64,000 nucleotides of DNA from Fontivita pretiosa (GTDB taxonomy: Bacteria > Planctomycetota > Phycisphaerae > Tepidisphaerales > Tepidisphaeraceae), in NCBI RefSeq assembly GCF_050410795.1, contig NZ_CP191258.1, forward strand, positions 5,208,001 to 5,272,000, read 5' to 3'. The notes beneath the pieces were generated by a model. That model saw nothing but the letters and a program-made list of their open reading frames with translations, did no database searches and had not been told where the DNA came from. The first letter of the stretch is position 1; the number at the start of each line of letters is the position of its first letter. The position numbers and the translations under genes are program-made. Shown piece by piece: positions 43,539 to 52,657 of this stretch.

Positions 43539-45245
43539 TCATCGCCGGTAGCGGCTGCCACGGTCATTGGGATTCGGATCGTCAGAGGGAGATCGCCGAT
43601 GCTGCTGATCACGTTGGCGGCTTTCGGCCTCACGCTGGCGCGCCGCCTCACGCTCCCGTTCCTGCTCGCGGGCGCGCTGCTCTTGATCTCGCTGGCTGGC
43701 CTGGCGGTCCCGCTGCCGGCGCTGTTCCTGCTCTTGCGCATGGTCGCGCTGTTCGGCCGCACGTTGCTCGGCCCGGCGCTTCTCAAACTCCGCCTCCCGC
43801 TGCTGCCGCAGCCGGGCGATCGACTCCTCACGCTCACGCCGCTCACGCTGCTCGCGATCGCGCTCCGCCCGTGCACGCTCGTCGCGCTCACGTTGGTCGC
43901 GCTGCTGCGCCTGACGCTCTGGTCGCTGGCGATCATCATCGTCATCCCGGCGGCGATCATCATGAATTCGCGGTGGTGGCGCGGCGGGATCCGCGCGCCG
44001 CAGCCGCTCCCGCTCTGCCTGCGAGCGCTCACGCTCGGCACGGTCGCGAGCCTCCTGCTCGTCGCGCTCCCGATGCTCGCGCGCGGCACGCTCAAGCTGA
44101 AGCCTGTGGCGAGCCTCAACCTCGGCTCGGCGGCGATCAAAGTCCTCGATCCGCCACCGAAGCTCCCTCGCCGCCGACTCCCGCTCCCACAGCGCCCGCG
44201 ACTGCCGGTCCAACGCGAATCGCAGCTCCGAGTCCGCCGCCGACGCCAGCGAGTTCGCCCGGTTCAACTGCGCCTCGGCCAGCGCCAACTCGTTCTGAAG
44301 CGCCGGGATGCGAGCCTGCGCCTCGGCATACCGCCTGTGTAGATCGCGGGCGCGCGAGTCCGCCGCCGCGTGCGCGTTGATCGCCTGCTGAAGGTCCAGC
44401 TCGATCGCGCTGACGGCCTGTTGCTCCAGGTTCCGCCGCGCCATCGCGTCATTCATCTGCGGGTCCTGTGCAAGATCATTCTCGAAGCGCGCGACAAGCT
44501 GCCGCTGCGTCTCCGTTGCCCTCTCCAGCGCCTCGCGCGCCTCGATGATGGCCGGATCGGCGGCCAGCCATTCGGCCCGCAACCGCCCCACGGCGCTCTC
44601 GGCCTGCATCCACGCAGCACTTGCATCAGCCAGTTGCTGCGGATCGACGCCGGGCGTTTGGCGCAGGCGATTGACCTGATCCTTCAGCGCATCGGCCTGT
44701 GAGCGAAGCTGCCGGTAAAGCGGATCGGCATCAATCGCCGCCACGCTGGCAGCGGTCGCCTCGTCGAGCCGGCTCTGCGACTGCTCAAGCGTCTGCTGGA
44801 TCTGGATGAACGCCGCAGAAGCCTGGAAGCTGGCCTGTGCCGTGGCGCGGAGGCGCGCGACTTCTGCTTCGACATCGGCCAGCCGCGCCCGCGCTGCGTC
44901 CAGCGCCCGGCGGCGCTGCTCAACCGCCTGCTGCGCGGCTTCGGCGTCGGCGATCGCCTGCTCCAGCGCCGACGTGTCGCTCAGTGCCGACTGAATCGAA
45001 CCGATCGCAAGCGAAAGGTCGCGAATGCGTGTCGCGGCGGCATGCTGATCCGCGATGGCGCAATCCAGCGCCGCACGCGCACGCTCCGCATCGCGCGTCG
45101 CATCGGCCAGCCGACACTCAGCCGCTTCCAGTGCACGCTGTGCCTCGCGCGCCTCATCGCGATGATCGGCCCGTGCAGCTCCGGCGCCGACGCTGACCAT
45201 TGCCAGCATCACCACCAGCCAGAACCTTCGGCGCCGCGTGCGCAT
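43539..45245 (-). CDS. Secreted coiled-coil protein with Arg/Glu/Gln-rich C-terminus
   Basis: The 568-residue product has a signal peptide ending GAARADH. It is almost wholly helical with long heptad repeats (Ala/Leu/Glu/Arg rich) from about 27 to 370. The last ~190 residues are highly charged, dominated by Arg, Glu, Gln and Asp (for example REREEAARQRE-type strings). It is probably a periplasmic or envelope scaffold or spacer. No enzymatic motif is visible. It lies upstream of the Wza-like gene on the same strand, but the 366-bp gap speaks against a tight operon. Confidence 0.75.
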   Translation of the reverse strand: MRTRRRRFWLVVMLAMVSVGAGAARADHRDEAREAQRALEAAECRLADATRDAERARAALDCAIADQHAAATRIRDLSLAIGSIQSALSDTSALEQAIADAEAAQQAVEQRRRALDAARARLADVEAEVARLRATAQASFQASAAFIQIQQTLEQSQSRLDEATAASVAAIDADPLYRQLRSQADALKDQVNRLRQTPGVDPQQLADASAAWMQAESAVGRLRAEWLAADPAIIEAREALERATETQRQLVARFENDLAQDPQMNDAMARRNLEQQAVSAIELDLQQAINAHAAADSRARDLHRRYAEAQARIPALQNELALAEAQLNRANSLASAADSELRFALDRQSRALWERESAARELRWRIEDFDRRRAEVEARHRLQLERAAREHRERDEQEARDRAERERSQAERERLRRADPAAPPPRIHDDRRRDDDDDRQRPERQAQQRDQRERDERARAERDREQRERREREESIARLRQQREAEFEKRRAEQRAAEQRDHAQEQEQRRQRDRQASQRDQEQRAREQEREREAARQREAESRQRDQQHRRSPSDDPNPNDRGSRYRR

Positions 45246-45327
45246 CGTGCACCTGTCTGCCCCTTCACACTGGACACCCTGTACCGCGACACGTTAGCCG
45301 CCATGCGGTGTTGTGCGAATCGGCAGG

Positions 45328-47397
45328 CTACCAGACAATCCGGTAGATCACCGCCGCCTCGTTCTGGAAGATCGGCTGAAAATGGGCTGGATCCTGACTG
45401 GCGAAGATCAGTTCCGGGGGAGGCGGCGGATCGGGCAGCCCGGTCAGGTCGCCCGTGGCGATCAGAAGATACTCCGCCCCCAGTCGCCGCAGGTTCGCCA
45501 GCCATGCGTCGCGATCCGCATCGGCGATGATGTTCCGCACCACCGCCGGAACAATCCGCTCGCCCGGCAGCGACCCGGGGATCTTCGGCAGCTCATGCAG
45601 GTGCAGACGATCCGCCCGTAGCGGCGCGCGCACCACGCGCCGCGTCAGGTCGAATCCGTACAGCGGATAAACGTAGTGCGTGTTCGCGTAGGCCAGCGTC
45701 CGTCCCGGCGGAATCCGCGTCCGCACGAACACCCACGCATCCGCCAGCGGCGCGTACCCGCCAGCGCCACTCTGCCAGGCGAAGTTGGCCATCGGCTCCA
45801 GCTCGCGATGCACAAACGCCGACCAGTAAACGAAGACGAACGCAAAGAGGACGACTCCCGCAATCGCCGCCGCCATCAGCTTTGCCAGCCGCGTGCCGAG
45901 CATCGACCACACGTACACTATCGCCAGCCCCGCGACCCAGATCCCAAGTGCCATCGGCACGATTCGCTTCAGATTCTCCGGGATGAAATTCGTCGCCATC
46001 GCAGACAACAGCAGCATCCCGCTCCAGACCAACTCAGCCACGATCTTCCGGCCCGACATCGCCACCGCGGCGCAGGCGAACAGAAGCAGCAGGCTCGGGT
46101 ACGCAAATCGCAACTCATCATACGGAGAGACCGCCAGGAACAATCCGATCCCCACAATCGGACCCGCCACGATCGTTCGCAGCAGCGGCTGACGCAGTGC
46201 GATTCGATGATGTTTCGCCAGAGCAGACACCCAGCCGATCAACAGCAGTCCCCACTGTACCGCCGGCAGGCTGTAGTATCCGCCGGCCAGGGTCTTCCAT
46301 ATCCCGTGTATCGATTGCAGTTGCTCGCTGCGCGCGGTTCGGAACATGCCGTCGAAGAAAAAAAGATCGACTGGATAGACGGGATTGCCCGTCAGCAGGA
46401 GGTTCCGCAGGAACCACGGCCCGGCCAGCAGCGCCGGCAGGAGAATCGCAATCAGCCAGTGCCTGCCGCGCCAACCGGCGCAAATGGGCGCGTCGATCGC
46501 CAGCAGAAACAGCGGCAGGCTCAGCATCGCGGTGTACTTCGTCGCCAGCATCAGACCAACGGCGATCCCGACGCGCCACGGACCGAAACGATCGCTCAGC
46601 TTGTCGCGCGCCAGCCCCGCCAGCGCGCATGCAAAGAACGCGGAGACGAACACGTCGTCCTTTTCGAGGATGGCCTGGCTGAAGAATGGCCGCGAGAGCA
46701 CCGCCGCCGTGGCGACGATCGCCGCGACGGACGATCGCGCCCCGCACGCCCGCGCCAGCTCGAGCATCGCCAGCCAGCACAGCAGCAGCGCCGGCGTCTG
46801 CACGAACCGCGCCAGCGCGTCGTTGCCGATCGGCGCCAGCCACCACGTGATGAACATCGACCCGGCCAGCGGCGAATACGTGTTGGCCGGGTTGAAGTAC
46901 CACGTCTCCAGCAGCGAGATGCGATGGTCCTGAATCCACTGCACCGCCGCGGGCAGATGATACGTGAGCGAATCATTGGCCACCGGCGGAAACGCGCGCT
47001 GAAGCCAGATGAGGCTCAGGATGTAAGAAACGACGAGGATCGCGCAGCCTCCGACCACCCACCGCGCGCCCAGCTCTCTTCGCTTGTACGCCAGTCCTTT
47101 CTCCCTCTCCCTGTACTCAGGGAGAGGGCAGGGGAGAGGGTTCTTACCCAACGACCACAGCCCCACCCCCACGATTGCGGCCGCGATCAATACCGCTGGC
47201 GCAGTAAGCGCGCCCACCACCCCCGCCGCTCCGATCACGACATACTGCACGGCATAGAAGATCAGCCCCGCATCCACCAGCGCCGCGATGCCCTCGCGCC
47301 CGGTGATCCTCCGCGCGAACCAATACCCCCCCGCCAGCACCAACGCGCTGACGGCAATGATGAGCAACAGGCGAAGCTCAGGAGCAAGCAGATCCAC
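45328..47397 (-). CDS. GT39-like (GT-C) membrane glycosyltransferase with in-frame palindromic repeat
   Basis: This large multi-pass protein has about 690 residues from GTG 47397; the frame extends to a TTG at 47481, so the start is uncertain. About twelve hydrophobic segments and a soluble C-terminal domain fit GT-C transferases. A loop motif NDSLTYHLPAAVQW and the later FNPANTYSPLAG fit the acidic and aromatic motifs of that group. Near the N-terminus the frame carries a translated extragenic repeat (NPLPCPLPEYRERE) between hydrophobic segments. Donor and acceptor are unknown. Confidence 0.75.
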   Translation of the reverse strand: MDLLAPELRLLLIIAVSALVLAGGYWFARRITGREGIAALVDAGLIFYAVQYVVIGAAGVVGALTAPAVLIAAAIVGVGLWSLGKNPLPCPLPEYREREKGLAYKRRELGARWVVGGCAILVVSYILSLIWLQRAFPPVANDSLTYHLPAAVQWIQDHRISLLETWYFNPANTYSPLAGSMFITWWLAPIGNDALARFVQTPALLLCWLAMLELARACGARSSVAAIVATAAVLSRPFFSQAILEKDDVFVSAFFACALAGLARDKLSDRFGPWRVGIAVGLMLATKYTAMLSLPLFLLAIDAPICAGWRGRHWLIAILLPALLAGPWFLRNLLLTGNPVYPVDLFFFDGMFRTARSEQLQSIHGIWKTLAGGYYSLPAVQWGLLLIGWVSALAKHHRIALRQPLLRTIVAGPIVGIGLFLAVSPYDELRFAYPSLLLLFACAAVAMSGRKIVAELVWSGMLLLSAMATNFIPENLKRIVPMALGIWVAGLAIVYVWSMLGTRLAKLMAAAIAGVVLFAFVFVYWSAFVHRELEPMANFAWQSGAGGYAPLADAWVFVRTRIPPGRTLAYANTHYVYPLYGFDLTRRVVRAPLRADRLHLHELPKIPGSLPGERIVPAVVRNIIADADRDAWLANLRRLGAEYLLIATGDLTGLPDPPPPPELIFASQDPAHFQPIFQNEAAVIYRIVW
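47103..47128. repeat. Palindromic repeat inserted in the GT39-like reading frame
   Basis: CCCTCTCCCT (47103-47112) pairs with AGGGAGAGGG (47119-47128) around a 6-base loop, with a second AGGGGAGAGGG copy following to 47140. In the coding strand this adds KNPLPCPLPEYREREKGL-type residues to a hydrophilic loop. The same short sequence is widespread as an extragenic element in planctomycete genomes. Its length preserves the frame. Confidence 0.8.
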
Positions 47398-47473
47398 GAC
47401 GAGCCGGAATGGTATCAGCAGGAGGGGAAAATGGAGGCATTCCAGCTCGCCCGAGACACTTGAGCGCGACCGC

Positions 47474-49543
47474 TCACGCAACGCTCGCCCGACGCCTCGC
47501 TAAACGGCAGTTGAGACGTCTCAAAACCATCGGCAACAAAGCTGCGCCACTGATGTACGCAGGCTCGGGCAGGACGACCGGCAGGCCCAATGACTCAAGC
47601 GCCTCCTGCAAGCTCTCAGGGGGCAGCGGGTTCTGCACTCCGGCCTGCCAGTTGTATGCCAGGAGCTGAAGATCATCGATGTTGACAAACCCTGTGTAGT
47701 CGAAGTCGCCCTCGGTCCAGAAGCCGGCGCTTTGCCAGTGCGCCGCCAGCGCTTCCAGGTCGGTGATATCGACCTGCGCATCGAGGTTCGCATCGCCGGT
47801 GTAGGTGTACTTGACCAGCGCTTCGCCCAGCAGCGCGTCGTCGGCGTAGCCGAGCCTGTGGGCGGCAGAGCCGCTGCTGGAGAACAGCGCCCCATCGCGC
47901 AGGTCGGCGCGAAGCTGGTCCATCACGGTTCCCGCCGAAGCGCCTTCGTAGTCGATGATCATCTGGTTGTCGCCCAGGTCCAACTGGCCGGTGGCGTTGT
48001 GGATCTGCACGGACTTGGCCCGCAGCACCAGCCTCGCCCCCGCCGAAAGCGCCATCCGGCCGGAAAGCGAGAGCGTGCTGATCGACAGCGAGCCGCCGGA
48101 CCACGTGAAGGTGCCGTCGCTGCCGATGTCGATCAGTTGGGTCGAGAGCAAACCGCCAGTTTGCGTGACAACCCCCGGTCCGAAGATCCCGACCACTACC
48201 ACGCTGCCCACGTTGAGCTCCCCGCCGTCAAGCTCGTAGAGACTGGAACCGCCCAAAACGGGAACGCCGCCGATGTCAAGGATGTCGCTAACGAAGTGCA
48301 TCCCGGCTTACTGACGAAATGTTCCCCGGCCTTCGTAGCCCACATACTCGGTGCCCCAGACGTTGAGTGTGGCCTCGCTGGAGCCGAGGCTGTAGGTGCC
48401 CCAGTTGTACGTGCGGATGCTCATGATGCCGGGCATCGCTTTCGTCCCGACCGTCACGATTCCGCCACTGTGATTCAGAGTGCCCCTGCCCCCGACACCG
48501 AGTTCCAGGAGTTCGCCAACGCGTAAGCTCCCACCGCTGAGGTCGTAGATACCCGGATTCGCCCACCCGATCACACTACGAGAGCTCACCTCATGGGTGC
48601 CGGCGGACTGGAGGAATGTGCCCGGCCCATGACGGGCGATCAACTCATCGTCGGTCACCAGCACAGCATGCGCACCGCTCAGTACGTACGTGCCCCCGAC
48701 CTCTCCGTAAGCCTGGGTTACACCCAGCGACAATATCCCGCTGAGCCGGTGGGTTCCGGCGCTGTGAATGAACGTTCCGGCACCGTGGTACCCGACGTAC
48801 ACCCAGCCACTCGAGTTCACCGTGCCGCCGCGCAGAAGATACGCTCCCGTCGACTGGGGGAAATCTGCGATTGTCAAGATGTTGGACACATTGACCGCTC
48901 CCCCGTTCTGTTCGAACGTTCCCTTTCCGTAGAGGCCGATGCCTAACTGGGAAACATTCAGCGTTCCATCGTTGAGGACATACCGTCCCGACGTAGTGTT
49001 GTAGTACGAGTAGTCCCCGAGGGTGAGGGATCCGACGTTGTTCGTGCCGCCGTCCTGGACGTGCTCGCCGCGCGAGTTCCCCAGGGAAGGGGCGCCGACG
49101 CTCTCGTAGGACGTGCTCAAGTTTGCGTCGCTTGGCTGGTAGAGCGTCATCAGTCCGCCGCCACCGTTGGCCAGCCGCAGCCCGCTCAGCGAAGCATCGA
49201 CGTCCAAAGTGACGACGCGGTCAAAGGGGTCATCGAACGTGATCCGAGCGACATCTTGCGGGAGGGGCAGAGTGCCTCCGCTCCAGTTCGACGCTTCACT
49301 CCAGCTTGCGCTGCCGCCCGACGGCAGGCCGATGAAGTAGCGATCCGCCCCTTGCGTGTGCACGCCTATCAGCAGGACGCCTACCGTCCAGCACACCGCG
49401 GCCGAGCCAGTGAGTCCGTACCGTATGCGATGCCTCCCATTTCTAGTACAGCGCTTATCCTCAGATTCGGGACGTGCCCAAGAAGAACTCTCATTTCCCG
49501 CCCGTTCTTTCGCCACGACAAAATGACACAGGATATCTGGCAA
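47474..49543 (-). pseudogene. Secreted repeat protein with dockerin-like and PEP-CTERM-like tail, split by an in-frame TAA
   Basis: One continuous frame of 690 codons is broken by TAA at 48308-48310. The upstream part (49543-48311) has a signal-like segment after a 45-residue leader, then beta-helix repeats such as GTFEQNGG, GTFIHSAGTH and GTFLQSAGTH. The stop falls in the same repeat: GTFRQ, stop, AGMH, where the other repeats have Ser. The downstream part (48307-47474) continues the repeats, then two calcium-loop units (GDANLDAQVDITD, GDFDYTGFVNIDD) and a degenerate PEP-CTERM tail (PEPA, hydrophobic, Arg-rich). A nonsense mutation, a sequence error or readthrough would explain it. The ATG at 49543 is one possible start. 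Confidence 0.75.
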
Positions 49544-50233
49544 TATTTATCCTTGATTCTTCGATGGCGCAAGTTAGCATGTTCTAGTCATTGACACGTT
49601 TCTGGCTCTCAGGGCGGAGGCGCGACATGCGCGGGAGATCGAGAGCGAGTGACGTTTGGCAACCGCACCACGCGGCATCTGGTGCACTTCGTCTTCAAGC
49701 CGCCCCGCCGGCGTAGCCCACCGTTCGCAAGCCATCAGCCCACAGCCAACAGGAGGTTCCCATGTCAGCACTTCATGCCAGTACCGGTGCGCGCAGTTGT
49801 GGGCACGGCGGAGGAGATGATCGGGCGGCACTCCAAGCAGTTCGGCAGCGAGTACGATGATGCAGTGGAGTCGATCCAAGGCGGCAAGCTTGGACTGACG
49901 AACCCGTTGCTGTGGTTCGTGCTGGCCACGCCGCCGGACGAGCGAAAGGCGCGGCAAAGTTGAACCACGAAGGCCGCGAAGGGCACGAAGGTCTTCTCTG
50001 GACTGAGCAAGTCCTGCGATGGATGCAATCCTCGATCGCCCTGAACTGAGGCTCGGCCAGGGCCGATCTCCAGGTGCGGTGATGGTCGCGTGGTGCTGAT
50101 GCGCGCTACGATCGCGAGGGGCGCAGCGCCAGCAGTTCGTTGAGAATCGTGCAGGTTGAACACGGCGCCGACTGCAAAACGCTAACGTGGACTGCACTTT
50201 CCCGCTGCGACGAGCTGTTCGGTCGCGCCTCTG
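49544..50233. other. 690-bp region without a confident gene; CACGAAGG repeat at 49961-49992
   Basis: No convincing gene is found. A plus-strand frame (49649-49963) looks partly protein-like near its end, and an AGGAGG precedes an ATG at 49762 that opens only a 31-residue frame, so a decayed gene is possible. At 49961-49992 the sequence is a tandem of CCACGAAGG, CCGCGAAGG and GCACGAAGG, a low-complexity motif common between planctomycete genes. Confidence 0.4.
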
Positions 50234-51469
50234 TCAATACGCCCGCACCAGCACGGCGCCGGGGTAGCTGTAGCGGACGATGTCCTCGTGGCGGACGCCG
50301 CGAGTGGCCAGGGATTGGGCGCACCACTGGCACATGCCCACGCCGTGGCCCCAGCCGTGGCCTTCGACGAAGTGGATCGAATCGCCCTGCGTGACGGGCC
50401 TGACGAAGCTGGAGTAGAGGATCGGCCCGCCATTGGCGTCAGCGTTGCACGCCCAGCGCAGTTCCTCGCCGCTGAGGCTGTAGCGCAGCCCGCGGGAATC
50501 GGTAACGTAAAAGCGCACGGGGCGTTGGTAGGTATTGACGGCGGCGATGTCGATGCTGCGGACGGTGCCCATGTCCTTTTCGGGGCGGTTTCGTCGCGCG
50601 CCCCAGGCGCGAATGCGGCGGGTCAGCTCATCCTTGCTGATCACCACCGGGCCCCAGTTGAATCGCGGCGAGGCGTTGCAGAGATTTCCAGCCCGTTTCT
50701 CGCGCAACGGGGGGATGTCCGGATCGCCAAAGGCATCGGCGGCGGACTGTCCCACCCCGCCGCAGCAGGAGCTGAAATAGGCCTTGAAGATCCGTTCGTT
50801 GCCGCGCGGGCCGTAGGCCACGACGATGCCTTCGGTGTGGAGCACGGCGTCGCGGCTTTTTGGGGTTTCGGAGGCGATCCCGCCGTAGACCTGGCTGCGG
50901 GTGTCGTCGGTGAGGTCGTAGTGTCGTCCGATTCCGGCGGTGCGCGCTTCGTACAGCGCGTAGGTGCGGGCGACGATCGCCTGGGCGCGGTAGGCCTCCT
51001 GGCTCCAGTCGCGCAGCATCTCCCGCGAGACCACACTCATGAGGTACGAATCGATATCGACGTCGTTGACCACGTCGAAGCGATCGTTGGAGACCGGGAC
51101 GAAGCGGTACTTGCCCCTGTAGGCCGAGCCGTTGATGAAGACCGATCCCGGGCTGGCGGGAGTGAAGGTGAGTTCACCGACGGCGAAGCTGGCGCTGCCG
51201 ACGCGCCACCCGCCAGATGAGAGGCTGACCGCCACGCCGCCATCGCCGGGAAAATCGAGCCTTCGCGGCACCCGTTCGCCGCTGCTCTCCACAACGGGGG
51301 AAGCTGTGGCACTGACCAGCACCTGTTGCTGGCTGGCCAGCAGACGGACGCGAACCTGCGGCGCCTTGTCGGCGTTTTGACCGGCGCGCTGCTGAGAACA
51401 CCCCGCCGGCCAAAGCAGCGCCAGCGGCAATCCCAGCAGCACAAAGACCCCAAGCCCCAGTCGATTCAT
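50234..51469 (-). CDS. SpoIID/LytB domain lipoprotein
   Basis: The 411-residue protein has a lipobox (LLWPAGC) after a short hydrophobic helix. The SpoIID fold is shown by RAQAIVARTYALYEA near residue 160, YFSSCCGGV near 232 and the C-terminal GHGWGHGVGMCQW followed by QSLATRGVRHEDIVRYSYPGA. SpoIID enzymes are lytic transglycosylases acting on denuded peptidoglycan; the catalytic glutamate cannot be pinpointed with certainty. Spores are not implied: the domain occurs widely as LytB in cell-wall remodelling. It follows the TPR/alpha-CTD gene by 88 bp, a gap that holds a GTCAGTGG repeat. Confidence 0.88.
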   Translation of the reverse strand: MNRLGLGVFVLLGLPLALLWPAGCSQQRAGQNADKAPQVRVRLLASQQQVLVSATASPVVESSGERVPRRLDFPGDGGVAVSLSSGGWRVGSASFAVGELTFTPASPGSVFINGSAYRGKYRFVPVSNDRFDVVNDVDIDSYLMSVVSREMLRDWSQEAYRAQAIVARTYALYEARTAGIGRHYDLTDDTRSQVYGGIASETPKSRDAVLHTEGIVVAYGPRGNERIFKAYFSSCCGGVGQSAADAFGDPDIPPLREKRAGNLCNASPRFNWGPVVISKDELTRRIRAWGARRNRPEKDMGTVRSIDIAAVNTYQRPVRFYVTDSRGLRYSLSGEELRWACNADANGGPILYSSFVRPVTQGDSIHFVEGHGWGHGVGMCQWCAQSLATRGVRHEDIVRYSYPGAVLVRAY

Positions 51470-51484
51470 GGCATCCGTGCCCGT

Positions 51485-51520
51485 TGATCAGTGGTCAGTG
51501 GCCAGTGATCGGTGGTCAGT
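51485..51520. repeat. GATCAGTGGTCAGTGG tandem repeat
   Basis: A run of near-identical octamers, TCAGTGG/CCAGTGA/TCGGTGG, fills 51485-51520 between the SpoIID gene and the alpha-CTD gene. It is a low-complexity extragenic motif without a clear hairpin. Confidence 0.7.
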
Positions 51521-51557
51521 ATCGGCGAACCAACCACAGGTCATAGACCATGAGCCA

Positions 51558-52472
51558 CTAGTCTTCCAGCTTCCGCAGCGAGAGTCCGAAGCTGGCGAGC
51601 TGTTGCTTGATTTCATTGAGGCTGGTGTGCCCGAAGTTCTTGCATCCGAGCAACTCATCCTCGGTGCGGCTGGCCAGCTCGCCCAGCGTGGTGATGTTGA
51701 GTCGTTGCAGCGCCTTTCTGCTGCGTACCGAAAGCTCCAGCTCGGTGACCGGTTTGTTGAGGATCTCCGGCGGGACGTTTCCGACCGTCACCGGCGGACG
51801 GCGAAGCGCCGCGGCGCCCGGCTGGCCCGGCTCCGCCGCCTGCCCAAGCCGCAATCCCTTGCTGGCCAGCAGCGTCTTGATCTCATTGAGGCTGGTCTCG
51901 CCGAAGTTCTTGTAGCTGAGCAGTTCCTGCTCGGTGGTGCGAAGCAGGTCTCCCAGCGTCCTGATGTTCATCTTTTTCAGGCAGTTTCGGCTGCGGACCG
52001 ACAGCTCAAAATCGGTGATCGGGGTATTGAGCACGGCGTCGCGCTTATCGCCGCGACGATCGCTGTCCTCGTCGTAATACATCGAGCGGGCGCTTTCCAC
52101 GTCCTTCATGTACAGCCGGGCCCGCTCGTGATTCGGGTTGGTCCGCAGCACCGCCTCCAGGCAGCGGTGCGCCTCCTCGTAGTGGTTGTTGTCCTCGTAG
52201 AGAATGGCCAGGTTGATCAGCGCGTTCAGGTGCACCGGCGGACTGGTACAGATCCGCTCGTACAGCTCGATGGCCTTGGCGTCTTCGGCGCGGCGGTCGT
52301 AGAGCACGGCCAGCCGGAAGATCGTCGGCTCGTGGTCCGGGTTCTCGTTCAGCGCCCGCTCGTAGAACTCCACCGCCTTTTCGTGATTGCCTTCCCTTTC
52401 GGCCTCCTGCCCGCGGCGGAAGTACTCCTCGGCGGCGCGTTCGTTGATCGACGTGACAGTCATTTCATTCAT
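51558..52472 (-). CDS. TPR protein with two RNA polymerase alpha C-terminal domains
   Basis: The 304-residue protein (ATG 52472; ATG 52478 is an alternative) begins with about three TPR repeats (residues 8-115, including AEEYFRRGQEAEREGNHEKAVEFYERALNE in short pieces). Two alpha-CTD modules follow: about 145-200 (ITDFELSVRSRNCLKKMNI, LLSYKNFGETSLNEI) and about 235-300 (VTELELSVRSRKALQRLNI, LLGCKNFGHTSLNEI). The alpha-CTD binds UP-element DNA and activators in RNA polymerase; here it is duplicated and detached from the alpha subunit. A role in transcription or RNA polymerase regulation is inferred. Confidence 0.9.
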   Translation of the reverse strand: MNEMTVTSINERAAEEYFRRGQEAEREGNHEKAVEFYERALNENPDHEPTIFRLAVLYDRRAEDAKAIELYERICTSPPVHLNALINLAILYEDNNHYEEAHRCLEAVLRTNPNHERARLYMKDVESARSMYYDEDSDRRGDKRDAVLNTPITDFELSVRSRNCLKKMNIRTLGDLLRTTEQELLSYKNFGETSLNEIKTLLASKGLRLGQAAEPGQPGAAALRRPPVTVGNVPPEILNKPVTELELSVRSRKALQRLNITTLGELASRTEDELLGCKNFGHTSLNEIKQQLASFGLSLRKLED

Positions 52473-52657
52473 AGGCATGTGGCAACACTGGTTTAGTGGG
52501 TTCTGAAGCGTCAGCAGATTGCGGGTTTGGGCTTCCGGTTCGTTTCGGATTCACACGCAACGCACGGGAAAAACGCAACTGAACCGCAGATTGATATGCG
52601 GATAGTGCGCAACTGTCAACCGCCGCCGCCTTCGCCCCGCACCCGGCCGCGGCAAAT

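Noticed and set aside
45676..47463. A 595-codon plus-strand frame
   Set aside because: Antisense to the GT39-like gene; Arg/Gln/His-rich and without motif.
49649..49963. A 104-codon plus-strand frame in the gene-poor stretch
   Set aside because: Only its last third looks protein-like, no family fits and the nearest ribosome site belongs to another frame. It could be a decayed gene but is not called.
50234..51469. SpoIID-like protein as evidence for sporulation
   Set aside because: The domain is common in non-sporulating bacteria and no other sporulation gene is present.
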